Assembly: GCA_965222515.1 (NCBI GenBank)
Contig: CBDCUE010000022.1
Location: 1 to 40,897, forward strand
DNA length: 40,897 nucleotides
Direction: 5' to 3'
Source: CBDCUE01 sp965222515
Lineage (GTDB): Bacteria; Pseudomonadota; Alphaproteobacteria; Rickettsiales; JABIRX01
This document shows, piece after piece, positions 1-7,705 of this stretch. The position numbers were made by a program, and so were the translations under genes. The notes under the pieces are model-generated. The model worked only from the letters and a program-made list of their open reading frames with translations. It searched no databases and had not been told where the DNA came from. Numbering within the stretch: the first letter of the stretch is position 1; every line of letters starts with the position of its first letter.

Positions 1-584
1 GAAATATTATTATCGGTTGCTACTTTGTTGCCAATTTTTTCCATAAAATTATCAACAACTAAATCCGTTGCAAATAAAGTACTAACAAATAAAGAATTTC
101 TTATTGCAATTGCAAGACTTGCAGGAATTCTATTTTTTTGAAAGAGATCATTATTAACATTTATTCTTGATAAATTTCTTTTCTCATTTAACTCTCCTCC
201 AAATATGGTGATACTTGTCTCCAAAGATGATTGTAAAGCTACAGCATTTGCATCTGATATATTATATTTATCACGAATAGTCTGAACAGTAACTAAGGGT
301 ACAACAACAGCAGTAGATTTCCTTAGTGTATTATATACAGCACCCTTATAGAAACCATAAAATCCTTCATTATTATAGATTTTATTAAATATTTCTGGAT
401 AACTTAAATTCTTATTTGCAAACTTTATTAATTCTACATTAATTATAGGTATACAAGCAACTTGACTTGCTAACATTCCAGCTCCAGAACCAACTGATGT
501 TACGAATAATAAAGAAATTAAAGTTGAAGGTTTTTTTTCTTCTGTAGGTATAACAGGATTATTTTCTTGTGTAGGCATAGTCAT
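1..584 (-). CDS. Mitochondrial-carrier-like protein, 5' part (cut by window edge)
   Basis: An open minus-strand frame runs from ATG at 584 (a second in-frame ATG is at 578) off the left edge without a stop, giving about 194 residues. Near residue 65 it contains EGFYGFYKG, which fits the mitochondrial carrier family signature [DE]Gxxxx[WYF][KR]G. About 26 residues earlier there is a proline within a hydrophobic helix (CIPIINVELIK), where carriers have Px[DE]xx[KR]. After the signature comes a helix with an arginine (YNTLRKSTAVVVP), again carrier-like. A weaker second repeat follows, ending in IRNSLFVSTLFATDLV. Eukaryotic carriers have three such repeats of about 100 residues and span inner membranes; the acidic residue of the first proline motif is not in its usual place here. 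The best known bacterial example is the Legionella effector LncP. Function is inferred only; it could be an effector or a degraded transporter. No clear Shine-Dalgarno sequence is visible. Confidence 0.5.
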   Translation of the reverse strand, partial: MTMPTQENNPVIPTEEKKPSTLISLLFVTSVGSGAGMLASQVACIPIINVELIKFANKNLSYPEIFNKIYNNEGFYGFYKGAVYNTLRKSTAVVVPLVTVQTIRDKYNISDANAVALQSSLETSITIFGGELNEKRNLSRINVNNDLFQKNRIPASLAIAIRNSLFVSTLFATDLVVDNFMEKIGNKVATDNNI

Positions 585-725
585 TATTTGTATTAACTAA
601 ATTAAATTCTAAAAAATGCAAGTATTTTTTTAAGAGTGTTCATTAATCATAGACAGAGTAAGAAATATCTTTATTAAAAAATATCACTAGGGTTAACCTA
701 GAATGTTTCTAAGCTTTTACTAGAA

Positions 726-750
726 TAACCCCAGTTATGCTTTTTTTTAA
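726..750. repeat. Left terminal inverted repeat of the IS982-type element
   Basis: It starts TAACCCCAGTTATGC followed by a T run, and matches the reverse complement of 1717-1740 over its whole length apart from the length of the T run. Confidence 0.85.
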
Positions 751-816
751 TAAAAAGCCTTGCAAAAAGTTAGCATAGACATTTTAATATTTTTTTTAAC
801 CTAAATAAAAAAAGCT

Positions 817-1731
817 ATGCTAGTAAGTGATATTGAACTAATAAAACTATATTGTCAAATAGATGATTTTTGTAAATTATTTTTTAAGTACTTCAATCAA
901 AAATTAATATCAGAAAAGAGTAGTAAATTAAGGAAAGAACGGAAGGACAGGCTTAAATCTAGTGAGATAATGTGTATATTAATATTGTATAATAATAGTA
1001 GTTATGATTGTTTTAAAAATTATTATATTGAGTTTGCAAAGCCTAATTTACAAAAGTATTTTCCTAATATGCCTTGTTATGCAAGGTTTACACATATTCA
1101 AAAGATAGCATTTATGCCACTTAGCTCTTTTTTATTAGAAATAATTAATAAAAATGAAAAAACAGGGTGCTATTATATTGATTCAACATACATTCCAGTA
1201 TGTAAAAATCAAAGGATAAGAAGGCATAAAACATTTAAAGGACTAGCATCAAGAGGAAAGTCAACTATGGGCTGGTTTTTTGGTTTCAAGTTACACTTGC
1301 TTATAAATCATAAAGCAGAAGTAGTTAATATGTCTATTACAAAGGGTAATGGTTCAGATCTAGATACAGTGCTTGCTTTAGCTAAAACACTAAAAGGAAA
1401 ATTGTTTGGAGATAAAGGATATATAAGCAAAAAAATTAAAAATAATTTATTATCTCAGGGATTAGAATTATTTACAAAAACAAGAAAAAATATGAAAAAA
1501 CAAGAAATAAGCAATAAAAATAGATTTTTATTATCCAAAAGAGGTATTGTAGAAACTGTTATAGGTTCCATAAAAGGGTTTTTTAGCATTATTTCTCATA
1601 GATACAAAACTCCCGTCAATTTCTTTATGAATATTATTTCTGGGTTAATTGCATATGATTTTAAACAGAATAAACCTAAAATTAACTTTAACATTCAAAA
1701 ATCAAGGGGTTATAAGTTAAAAAAAGCATAA
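817..1731 (+). CDS. IS982-family transposase
   Basis: This 304-residue protein is a DDE transposase of the IS982 family, which moves the surrounding element by cut-and-paste DNA transfer. The likely catalytic acids are D122 (YIDSTYIPV), D199 (KLFGDKGYISK) and E246 (KRGIVETVIGSIKG), in the usual order and spacing. The N-terminal 100 residues are basic and helical, as expected for DNA binding. The length is normal for the family and the frame is uninterrupted, so the gene looks functional. Translation starts at the ATG in AAAAAAAGCTATG with no obvious ribosome binding site, and it ends within the right inverted repeat. Confidence 0.88.
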   Translation: MLVSDIELIKLYCQIDDFCKLFFKYFNQKLISEKSSKLRKERKDRLKSSEIMCILILYNNSSYDCFKNYYIEFAKPNLQKYFPNMPCYARFTHIQKIAFMPLSSFLLEIINKNEKTGCYYIDSTYIPVCKNQRIRRHKTFKGLASRGKSTMGWFFGFKLHLLINHKAEVVNMSITKGNGSDLDTVLALAKTLKGKLFGDKGYISKKIKNNLLSQGLELFTKTRKNMKKQEISNKNRFLLSKRGIVETVIGSIKGFFSIISHRYKTPVNFFMNIISGLIAYDFKQNKPKINFNIQKSRGYKLKKA

Positions 1732-1740
1732 CTGGGGTTA
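1717..1740. repeat. Right terminal inverted repeat of the IS982-type element
   Basis: It ends AGCATAACTGGGGTTA, the inverted counterpart of 726-750. It contains the last codons and the stop of the transposase. Confidence 0.85.
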
Positions 1741-1744
1741 AGTT

Positions 1745-1772
1745 ATAGGTAAAAAACTTGTGTTTTTCCTAT
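1745..1772. terminator. Possible stem-loop just outside the IS
   Basis: ATAGG plus an A run pairs with a T run plus CCTAT around a four-base loop. It could terminate transcription leaving the transposase gene. It is weak because the stem is nearly all A-T. Confidence 0.3.
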
Positions 1773-1877
1773 ATAAATTATACCAACAAACCCTTATTCT
1801 GCAAGATTTTTCTTAGTTTTTTAGGGGCGACTAATTATGGTTTAGCACAGGATGTAAGCTGGGAGTTGTTCTAAAAT

Positions 1878-2663
1878 TTATTTCTTTTTAACCCCCATCA
1901 AATTAATAATTTCCAAATCTAACTGATTATTGTTAGAATAATGTTTTTTTATCAATGAAAATCTCTTTTTGGACATCATACCTTTATGTCTTTTTGTTAG
2001 AATATTTATGCAACCCATTTTTTTTAAAGAAAGTAGCAGATCATCTATGTTTTTATATTCTAAAATTAATTTATCGCTATCTGATACGGGAAGAACAAAA
2101 TTGATTTTTTGTAATAATCTTCCTGCATCTTTGACATCTATCATAGGAGCTATTTTTGCGGTATAGCTGTGCATCTCATCATCTGCTTTTTTGCAGGCTT
2201 GTCTTAAATTAGATAAGGACTTTCCACCGATAAAGGAAGCCAAAAATAAACCATCCTTATTTAATAAATTTTTTATATCAAATAATATTTTTTCTATATT
2301 ATTGTGATAATGAAAATTATTGTAAAAAATTATCAAATCATAATGACTTTTTGTTAATTTAGTTAAATCATCTAAATCAAGATTAATAGTTTTAATATTA
2401 TTTTTTTGATTAATTAAAAAATTTTTGGCAAAATGAGTTATGGTAATGTTAGCTTTATTAAAAAAAATGTTTTGAATTTCTTCTAAAAAAAAATTATCTT
2501 CATTATTTAAGATTAAAATTTCTTTTTTTTGCGATATATTTTTAAAATCCGCTAGTTTATCTAAAAAAATAGAGCTAATAAAATTATTAATGTAATTATT
2601 CTCTTTTATTTTTTGAGTGTTTTTATTATAATGTTTTTTTAAAAAATTTAAATCAAAAATCAT
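1878..2663 (-). CDS. BioC/NDUFAF5-like methyltransferase-fold protein
   Basis: The second half of this 261-residue protein follows the BioC/NDUFAF5 pattern: HYDLIIFYNNFHY, then LLNKDGLFLASFIGG, then SLSNLRQACKKAD and a tail ending near ILTKRHKG. In mitochondria NDUFAF5 modifies and helps assemble the peripheral arm of complex I; alphaproteobacterial relatives are usually annotated as class I SAM methyltransferases. Here the expected glycine-rich SAM loop (DxGxGxG) is not visible. The corresponding place reads ILILNNEDNFFLEE, so catalysis is doubtful while the scaffold is kept. The genome encodes complex I (nuoF, G, H at 29944-34326), consistent with an assembly role. It is divergent from rluD, with 17 bp between start codons. 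BioC in biotin synthesis is the alternative, but no bio genes are nearby. Confidence 0.65.
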   Translation of the reverse strand: MIFDLNFLKKHYNKNTQKIKENNYINNFISSIFLDKLADFKNISQKKEILILNNEDNFFLEEIQNIFFNKANITITHFAKNFLINQKNNIKTINLDLDDLTKLTKSHYDLIIFYNNFHYHNNIEKILFDIKNLLNKDGLFLASFIGGKSLSNLRQACKKADDEMHSYTAKIAPMIDVKDAGRLLQKINFVLPVSDSDKLILEYKNIDDLLLSLKKMGCINILTKRHKGMMSKKRFSLIKKHYSNNNQLDLEIINLMGVKKK

Positions 2664-2680
2664 TTTATTTACAATAAATA

Positions 2681-3658
2681 ATGTTAGAAAAAACAGAAAT
2701 ATATTCTTTCACTAATAATTTAGCTGATAATATTCGTTTAGACAAATTTTTATCTCAGAAATTAACTTTTTTGGCAATTTCAAGAGAGAAAGTAAAGGAA
2801 ATTATTAAAAAAACAGGTGTTTTAGTTAATAGAAAAAAAATTGCCACTCCTAAATTTTTACTAATTTTAGAAGATCTAGTAGAAATTTCCATTCCTAAAA
2901 AAGAAGAAACAAAATTAGTAGCAACAAAAATCCCATTAGATATTGTTTTTGAAGATGATGATTTGATTGTGCTAAATAAGCAATCAAATTTAACTGTCCA
3001 TCCAGGAGCTGGCAATGATAAAGAAACTTTGGTGAATGCTTTACTTGATTATATTCCAAATAATTTATCTGATATTGGAGGCAAGGAAAGGCTGGGAATA
3101 GTTCATAGGTTAGATAAAAACACTACAGGATTAATGCTTATTGCTAAAAATAACAAAACTCATTTACATTTAAAAGAGCAGTTGCAAAGTAGAAGTTTAA
3201 CAAGAAATTATAAGGCTCTAATTTGGGGTATTTTAAGTCCAGCTGATGGAATAATAGAGCAAAACATAATAAGAAGTAGTCAAAATAGAAAATTAATGAC
3301 AACTTCTATGATTAATGGTAGGGAGGCAATTACTTATTATTATACTGATGAAGTTTTTTTTAAAGGATTACTTAGTTTAGTAACTTGTTCATTGAAAACA
3401 GGCAGAACTCATCAAATTAGAGTGCATTTGGACTATAAAGGAAATAGTGTTTTTGGTGATAATGACTATGGTAAGCACAAGCAAAAATTGACAAAATTTT
3501 TTGATGCAGAAAAACACAAAACCTTATTTGATTTTAAAAGACAGGCTTTGCATGCTTTTCAAATAAAATTTATCCATCCAACTACAAACAAAGAGATGTT
3601 TTTTGAGCAAGAAATACCAAAAGATTTTGCAGAAATAATCGATAACTTAAGGGACTGA
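2681..3658 (+). CDS. rluD: Ribosomal large-subunit pseudouridine synthase, RluA/RluD family
   Basis: The enzyme converts specific uridines of 23S rRNA to pseudouridine. An N-terminal S4-type RNA-binding region (about residues 15-75: RLDKFLSQKL, then REKVKEIIKKTGVLVN) precedes the catalytic domain. The active-site aspartate is D145 in the signature HRLDKNTTGL. The later motif LKTGRTHQIRVHL is also typical. At 325 residues the protein is of normal length. RluD is the likeliest family member because of the S4 domain; RluC is the main alternative. It is transcribed divergently from the NDUFAF5-like gene across a 17-bp gap, so the two promoters must overlap the coding starts. Confidence 0.88.
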   Translation: MLEKTEIYSFTNNLADNIRLDKFLSQKLTFLAISREKVKEIIKKTGVLVNRKKIATPKFLLILEDLVEISIPKKEETKLVATKIPLDIVFEDDDLIVLNKQSNLTVHPGAGNDKETLVNALLDYIPNNLSDIGGKERLGIVHRLDKNTTGLMLIAKNNKTHLHLKEQLQSRSLTRNYKALIWGILSPADGIIEQNIIRSSQNRKLMTTSMINGREAITYYYTDEVFFKGLLSLVTCSLKTGRTHQIRVHLDYKGNSVFGDNDYGKHKQKLTKFFDAEKHKTLFDFKRQALHAFQIKFIHPTTNKEMFFEQEIPKDFAEIIDNLRD

Positions 3659-3734
3659 TAGGCTTGATTTTTATTACAATTTAAATAATAATATAATTTT
3701 TAATTATAAAACTTAAATAGTACAATATAAACAG

Positions 3735-4142
3735 ATGAATAATTTTTTTACATGGTTTTTTGATGATAAAAAAAGCAAATATGCTTTTTATTTAAAATTA
3801 TTTTTACTCAATATAATAATATCTCTATTAATAATGATTATAGATCCTTATTGTTTTGAATATGTAAAACAAGATTTATCATCTATTTCTGGGGCAGTAT
3901 TATTAATATTATCAATACCTTTATATTGGTTATTAAGTTTATTTCTTTTGCCAATAATGCCTTTTATTATAATAAAATTATCAATTTGGAAATATATTAT
4001 ATTATCTTCGTTAATTATGACCTGTGTAATAGCTGGAATTACAAAAGAAAATTCTTTTGGCAAAAAAATTTATTTATTAGGAATATCTATAACATATAAT
4101 ATCGCAGCCATAATAACTTTTTTTTCATCTATGAATGTATAG
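3735..4142 (+). CDS. Hypothetical integral membrane protein
   Basis: This 135-residue protein is not recognised. It is very hydrophobic, with about four probable membrane spans (roughly residues 20-41, 54-75, 82-99 and 112-131) separated by short polar loops. The first residues (MNNFFTWFFDDKKSK) would be cytoplasmic. It stands alone 76 bp after rluD, behind an A+T-rich stretch that could hold a promoter, and it is convergent with secF. Uninterrupted reading and the strong transmembrane pattern support a real gene, but no function can be given. Confidence 0.6.
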   Translation: MNNFFTWFFDDKKSKYAFYLKLFLLNIIISLLIMIIDPYCFEYVKQDLSSISGAVLLILSIPLYWLLSLFLLPIMPFIIIKLSIWKYIILSSLIMTCVIAGITKENSFGKKIYLLGISITYNIAAIITFFSSMNV

Positions 4143-4146
4143 TTCT

Positions 4147-4174
4147 AATACTATTATAAAGCTAAAATAGTATT
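4147..4174. repeat. Short copy of a dispersed palindromic element
   Basis: AATACTAT (4147-4154) and ATAGTATT (4167-4174) are perfect inverted ends. Read on the minus strand, the first 21 bases after the terminal A are identical to the start of the copies at 9473 and 29764. It lies between two convergent genes and could act as a bidirectional terminator. Confidence 0.65.
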
Positions 4175-4175
4175 A

Positions 4176-5063
4176 TTACCTATTAACAAAAGAAGATGCA
4201 ATATATATTGAAGAATATGTTCCTACTATTACTCCAAATAATACTCCTATAGAAAAACTTTTTAAAACATCTCCTCCAAGAAAAATCAAGGCTAAGACTG
4301 CAACTATAGTTGTGAATGAGGTAAGAAGAGTTCTGTTTAAGATTTGGTTTAAACTTAAATTAATATTGTCTGATATTTTGCTTCTTCTGTATTTTCTGTT
4401 GTTTTCTCTTATTCTATCATATATTACTACTGAATCATTAATGGAATAACCAATAATAGTTAAGATTGCTGCTATTGAAGTTAGATTGAATTCTAAACCA
4501 GTGATTGAATAAAAACCTATGGTTAAAAAAACATCGTGAAATAAGGCAATCAATGCTCCTGCTCCAAAAATATAGCTAAACCTTATCCAAATATAAAATA
4601 ATATTGCAAGAAATGAAATGATAAGGGCTGTAATCCCAGATTTAATTAGTTCTGATCCCACAATAGGCCCAACAAAATCAACTCTTCTGAAATCTATGTT
4701 TGGGTATTGTTTTCTTAATAAGTTTTTAATAATATCAATATTTTTTAACTGCTTCTTGCTATTTTCTTCTTTTTTTAAGCCAACTCTGATTAAAACATCA
4801 TTTTTACTACCTATATTTTGCAAAGAAACATCTCCTAATTTTAGCTTAGCTAAAGAATTTCTAAGTTCTTTTAAAAATATCTTTTTTTGCCATCTTATCT
4901 CTAGCAAAACTCCTCCTTCAAAATCAATTCCCTTGTTTAATCCTTTGTAGAATAAGGATATAGTAGTAAGAATTATTAATAATATAGAAAATAAAATGAA
5001 TTTTTTGCTATGTTGTAAAAAATTAATTTTAAATTGTTTGTTTAATATGCTGTCAAATATCAT
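4176..5063 (-). CDS. secF: Protein translocase subunit SecF
   Basis: SecF is the inner-membrane partner of SecD and helps the Sec channel move proteins outward using the proton gradient. The 295-residue sequence has one N-terminal span, the periplasmic segment beginning GIDFEGGVLLEIRW, and five C-terminal spans. These include the family motif ILTIIGYSINDSVVIYDRIR and, near the end, IFLGGDVLKSFSIGVLFG. The gene follows the exchanger gene on the same strand with only three bases between them, so the two are probably cotranscribed. secD is not adjacent, unlike in E. coli. Its stop lies beside the palindromic element at 4147. Confidence 0.93.
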   Translation of the reverse strand: MIFDSILNKQFKINFLQHSKKFILFSILLIILTTISLFYKGLNKGIDFEGGVLLEIRWQKKIFLKELRNSLAKLKLGDVSLQNIGSKNDVLIRVGLKKEENSKKQLKNIDIIKNLLRKQYPNIDFRRVDFVGPIVGSELIKSGITALIISFLAILFYIWIRFSYIFGAGALIALFHDVFLTIGFYSITGLEFNLTSIAAILTIIGYSINDSVVIYDRIRENNRKYRRSKISDNINLSLNQILNRTLLTSFTTIVAVLALIFLGGDVLKSFSIGVLFGVIVGTYSSIYIASSFVNR

Positions 5064-5066
5064 TTT

Positions 5067-6029
5067 TTATTGAAAGATTATGTTGATTTGCCAAGTAAGA
5101 TATAAAATATATAGAAATAAAAATATCATTCCTTGAAATTTTGTGATAATTAATTTTCTTGCAAAGAAAAATAGCAGGATGCTAGCTAAGATCATAACCC
5201 AAATATCAAAATCAGCAAAACTTGAAATTGAATACATAGGTTTAATAAGTGATGAAATCCCTAGAACTCCCAAAATGTTAAATATATTGCTACCAACAAT
5301 ATTTCCAATGGCAATATCTGAATGTTTTCTGTATGCTGCTACCACAGAAGTTACTAATTCAGGAGCAGAGCCACCAATAGCAACTATGGTAACGGCAATA
5401 ACAGATTCTGGTATATCAAAATATCTAGCTAAGTCACTTGCTCCAGTAACAAGAAAATGACCTCCAAATACTAATAAGATTGAGCCTAATATAATTAAAA
5501 AAGTAGCAACTTTGGAAGTTATGGTTAAAGAAAAAAATTGTTCTTCAATTTCTTTAAGGCTTCTTTCTATAATATCTTCATCGGTAGTGCTTTTGTGCCT
5601 TTTGAAGGTAGAAATTGTATAGACTATTAGAATGAATAATAAGATTATTGCTTTAAGTCTAGCTATTTGATAAGTGAATATGAATAATAATAGTGCGATA
5701 GCAGAAATTAATAGATATTTTAAGTCAAATTTGAATAATATGCTTGGTATTTTGATAGGGCTAATTAAGGCAGTGATACCCAATACTAAGAAGATGTTAG
5801 CAATATTGCTACCTATAATATTACCAATTGCTATATCGTTTAATCCTTTTAAGGCTGCTTGCAAAGTGATAAAAACTTCTGGAGCAGAGGTTCCATAGGC
5901 AACAATAGTAACACCTATTATTACTTTTGATAAATTTAGATCTTTAGCAATTTTAATTGCTCCTCTAACCAAAAATTCTCCTCCAGTAAACAAGAAAAGA
6001 AATCCGAATATAATATATATTAAAGGCAT
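5067..6029 (-). CDS. Calcium/sodium antiporter (CaCA family, YrbG-like)
   Basis: This 320-residue inner-membrane protein is built from two homologous halves of about five spans each. Each half carries the ion-binding alpha repeat: GTSAPEVFITLQAALKG with AIGNIIGSNIANIFLVLG in the first, and GGSAPELVTSVVAAYRK with AIGNIVGSNIFNILGVLG in the second. These are the signature of K-independent Ca2+/Na+ exchangers of the YrbG type. A charged loop (about residues 140-170, KRHKSTTDEDIIER) separates the halves. It lies in a probable operon: lipoprotein gene (8 bp upstream), this gene, secF (3 bp downstream). The transported ion is inferred from the family only. Confidence 0.88.
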   Translation of the reverse strand: MPLIYIIFGFLFLFTGGEFLVRGAIKIAKDLNLSKVIIGVTIVAYGTSAPEVFITLQAALKGLNDIAIGNIIGSNIANIFLVLGITALISPIKIPSILFKFDLKYLLISAIALLLFIFTYQIARLKAIILLFILIVYTISTFKRHKSTTDEDIIERSLKEIEEQFFSLTITSKVATFLIILGSILLVFGGHFLVTGASDLARYFDIPESVIAVTIVAIGGSAPELVTSVVAAYRKHSDIAIGNIVGSNIFNILGVLGISSLIKPMYSISSFADFDIWVMILASILLFFFARKLIITKFQGMIFLFLYILYLTWQINIIFQ

Positions 6030-6037
6030 TGTCTATT

Positions 6038-6181
6038 TTATAATAACCATTTATTGACAGGTTCTTTTGGTCCACAAGGGCTGTTTATGGCTCCCACACA
6101 AGGACTTTTTAGGTCTTCTTGTTTTGCTTTGCTACAAGATATTAGAAGAATAGATATTACTAACATTAATATATTTTTCAT
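6038..6181 (-). CDS. Small 47-residue lipoprotein
   Basis: The frame reads MKNILMLVISILLISCSKAK and continues with the spaced pair SPCVG and SPCGPKEPVNKW before a stop at 6038. A short hydrophobic signal followed by a lipobox (LLISC, lipidated Cys16) predicts a membrane-anchored lipoprotein of about 30 residues after cleavage. The two remaining cysteines (C28, C36) in repeated SPC motifs may form a disulfide. The stop is 8 bp before the exchanger gene, suggesting one transcript with it and secF. I believe similar tiny SPC-containing lipoproteins occur in Rickettsiales, but I cannot name the family. No function is claimed. Confidence 0.7.
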   Translation of the reverse strand: MKNILMLVISILLISCSKAKQEDLKSPCVGAINSPCGPKEPVNKWLL

Positions 6182-6342
6182 TGTTTTTATTACTTGATTT
6201 TTTTATTAATTATGAAAATAATAGATGAAAGTTAAGATGTAAATAAAAATCAATATTTTTTTACTTGCAAGTTGAGAATTTAATTAATATAATTTCTTAA
6301 CTTTTTGTAAGAATTAAAGATTATAGAACCCAAGATAAATTT

Positions 6343-6804
6343 ATGACAAACACAACAACATTTAAAAAACTTGCTCAAATAGAGAAAAAATGGCATTTAA
6401 TTGATCTAGATGGTCTAACTTTAGGTAGAGTAGCCAGCTATGTAGCTCTAATTCTTAGGGGAAAAAACAAAGTAGATTATACACCGTTTTTAGATGATGG
6501 AGATTATGTAGTAGTAATTAATGCTGATAAAGTAAAATTTACTGGAGATAAATTGGCAAATAAAAAATATTATTGGCACACAGGTTATCCAGGAGGAATA
6601 AAAGAAATTACTGCGGATAAATTGATGAAAAAGGATTCTTGCAATGTAATTAAAAAAGCAGTAAAAAATATGTTACCAAGAGGTCCTCTTGGTAGAAAAC
6701 AGTTAAAAAATCTTTATATATATTCTGATGATGAGCATAAGCATTCTGCTCAAAAACCAGAAATAATTGATTTTGCTAAGTTAAATAACAAAAATAAAAG
6801 ATAA
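6343..6804 (+). CDS. rplM: 50S ribosomal protein L13
   Basis: L13 binds 23S rRNA early in large-subunit assembly. The 153 residues carry the family pattern: KKWHLIDLDGLTLGRVASYVA at the N-terminus, LRGKNKVDYTPFLDDGDYVVVINADKV in the middle (described in part), and MLPRGPLGRKQLKNLYIY towards the C-terminus. Length is slightly above the bacterial norm of about 142. It is followed after 6 bp by rpsI, the classical L13-S9 operon. Confidence 0.97.
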   Translation: MTNTTTFKKLAQIEKKWHLIDLDGLTLGRVASYVALILRGKNKVDYTPFLDDGDYVVVINADKVKFTGDKLANKKYYWHTGYPGGIKEITADKLMKKDSCNVIKKAVKNMLPRGPLGRKQLKNLYIYSDDEHKHSAQKPEIIDFAKLNNKNKR

Positions 6805-6810
6805 TTCATT

Positions 6811-7272
6811 ATGGAAATAAATTTAGAAAAAAAAGTAGTTCAAGAAGAAATCGTTCAAAAAGAAGTTCTTGGAAAATTAGATAAATTAGGTAGAAGTTAT
6901 GCAACAGGCAAAAGAAAAACTTCTATTGCAAGAGTGTGGCTAAAAAAAGGAACTGGAAAGATCGTGGTAAACAAGCAGGATTTTAATCAATATTTTCCAG
7001 AAGGATCTAATATGATTGTAGAACAGCCATTTGAGGCTACAGATACAATTAAGAAATATGACATTTTATGCACAGTAGAAGGCGGAGGTTTTAGCGGACA
7101 AGTTCAAGCTTTAAGGCTTGGTGTAAGCAGAGCTCTATTGGGCTTTGATGAAGAAGTTTTTAGACCACTTTTAAGACAAGCGGGTTTTTTAACTAGAGAT
7201 TCAAGGATTGTAGAAAGAAAAAAATATGGAAGAAAAAAAGCAAGAAAGTCTTTTCAATTCTCAAAAAGATAA
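6811..7272 (+). CDS. rpsI: 30S ribosomal protein S9
   Basis: S9 lies in the 30S head and its C-terminal arginine reaches the P-site tRNA. The conserved part begins at GRSYATGKRKTSIARVW (about residue 28), includes VEGGGFSGQVQALRLGVSRAL, and ends in the basic tail KKYGRKKARKSFQFSKR with the universal terminal SKR. About 25 extra residues precede the conserved core, as in many alphaproteobacterial S9 proteins. It is cotranscribed with rplM, and the stop codon sits in the stem of a terminator-like hairpin. Confidence 0.97.
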   Translation: MEINLEKKVVQEEIVQKEVLGKLDKLGRSYATGKRKTSIARVWLKKGTGKIVVNKQDFNQYFPEGSNMIVEQPFEATDTIKKYDILCTVEGGGFSGQVQALRLGVSRALLGFDEEVFRPLLRQAGFLTRDSRIVERKKYGRKKARKSFQFSKR

Positions 7273-7291
7273 TATTTTTAATATCTTTTTT
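7263..7291 (+). terminator. Hairpin and T run ending the rplM-rpsI operon
   Basis: AAAAAGATA (7263-7271) pairs with TATCTTTTT (7282-7290) around a ten-base loop and is followed by T. The rpsI stop codon overlaps the left arm. The stem is A-T rich, so it is of moderate strength. Confidence 0.5.
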
Positions 7292-7300
7292 CTATTACAT

Positions 7301-7330
7301 CTTGAAAATATGTAATTCATAATTACATTT
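7301..7330 (+). promoter_or_regulatory. Possible heat-shock (sigma-32-type) promoter of groESL
   Basis: CTTGAAA at 7301-7307 matches the sigma-32 -35 consensus and lies 61 bp before the groES start. The best -10 candidate, TACATTT at 7324-7330, is only a partial match with a slightly long spacer. No CIRCE inverted repeat is seen. Confidence 0.35.
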
Positions 7331-7361
7331 TGATTATTATTAACTAAACAAAAAAACAATA

Positions 7362-7658
7362 ATGACTAATATAAAACCATTATATGATAAAGTTTTAATC
7401 AAAAGGGTTGAGACTTTGGCAAAAACAGCAGGAGGTATAATTTTACCTGATACTGCAAAGCAAGACAAACCTAAAGAAGCGGTAGTAGTTGCTGTTGGAG
7501 AAGGGGTAAGAAATCCAGATGGAAAAATCATTCCTTTAATAGTGAAAAAAGGAGATAAAGTATTATTTTCTGGTTGGTCAAATAATGAAGTTGATCAAAC
7601 TCACGGTGAAGATTTATTAATCATCAAAGAAAGTGATATTGATGCAATTATTGCATAA
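7362..7658 (+). CDS. groES: Co-chaperonin GroES
   Basis: GroES forms the seven-membered lid of the GroEL folding chamber in the cytoplasm. The 98 residues show the usual start IKPLYDKVLIKRVE, the mobile loop region TAGGIILPDTAKQDKP, and the closing KKGDKVLFSGWSNNEV. It precedes groEL by 47 bp, the universal groESL order. A sigma-32-like box lies upstream, and the start is preceded by TTAACTAAACAAAAAAAC, similar to the A-rich ends of the leaders of sdhB and gltA. Confidence 0.97.
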   Translation: MTNIKPLYDKVLIKRVETLAKTAGGIILPDTAKQDKPKEAVVVAVGEGVRNPDGKIIPLIVKKGDKVLFSGWSNNEVDQTHGEDLLIIKESDIDAIIA

Positions 7659-7705
7659 TCAAAATAAATAAATAATAATAACTAATTAAAATAAGGTAAA
7701 AAAAT

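Larger units (their letters stand above)
726..1740 (+). mobile_element. IS982-family insertion sequence, apparently intact
   Basis: A unit of about 1015 bp is bounded by near-perfect inverted repeats that begin TAACCCCAGTTATGC and enclose one full-length transposase gene. The transposase stop codon (1729-1731) lies inside the right inverted repeat. No convincing target duplication is seen: the left flank ends ACTAGAA and the right flank begins AGTTATA. The element lies 142 bp upstream of the divergent carrier-like gene. Confidence 0.85.

Noticed and set aside
1776..1874. Short frame ending NYGLAQDVSWELF just downstream of the IS
   Set aside because: It slightly recalls the C-terminus of some glycosyltransferases, but it is too short and has no start; I cannot support it as a gene remnant.
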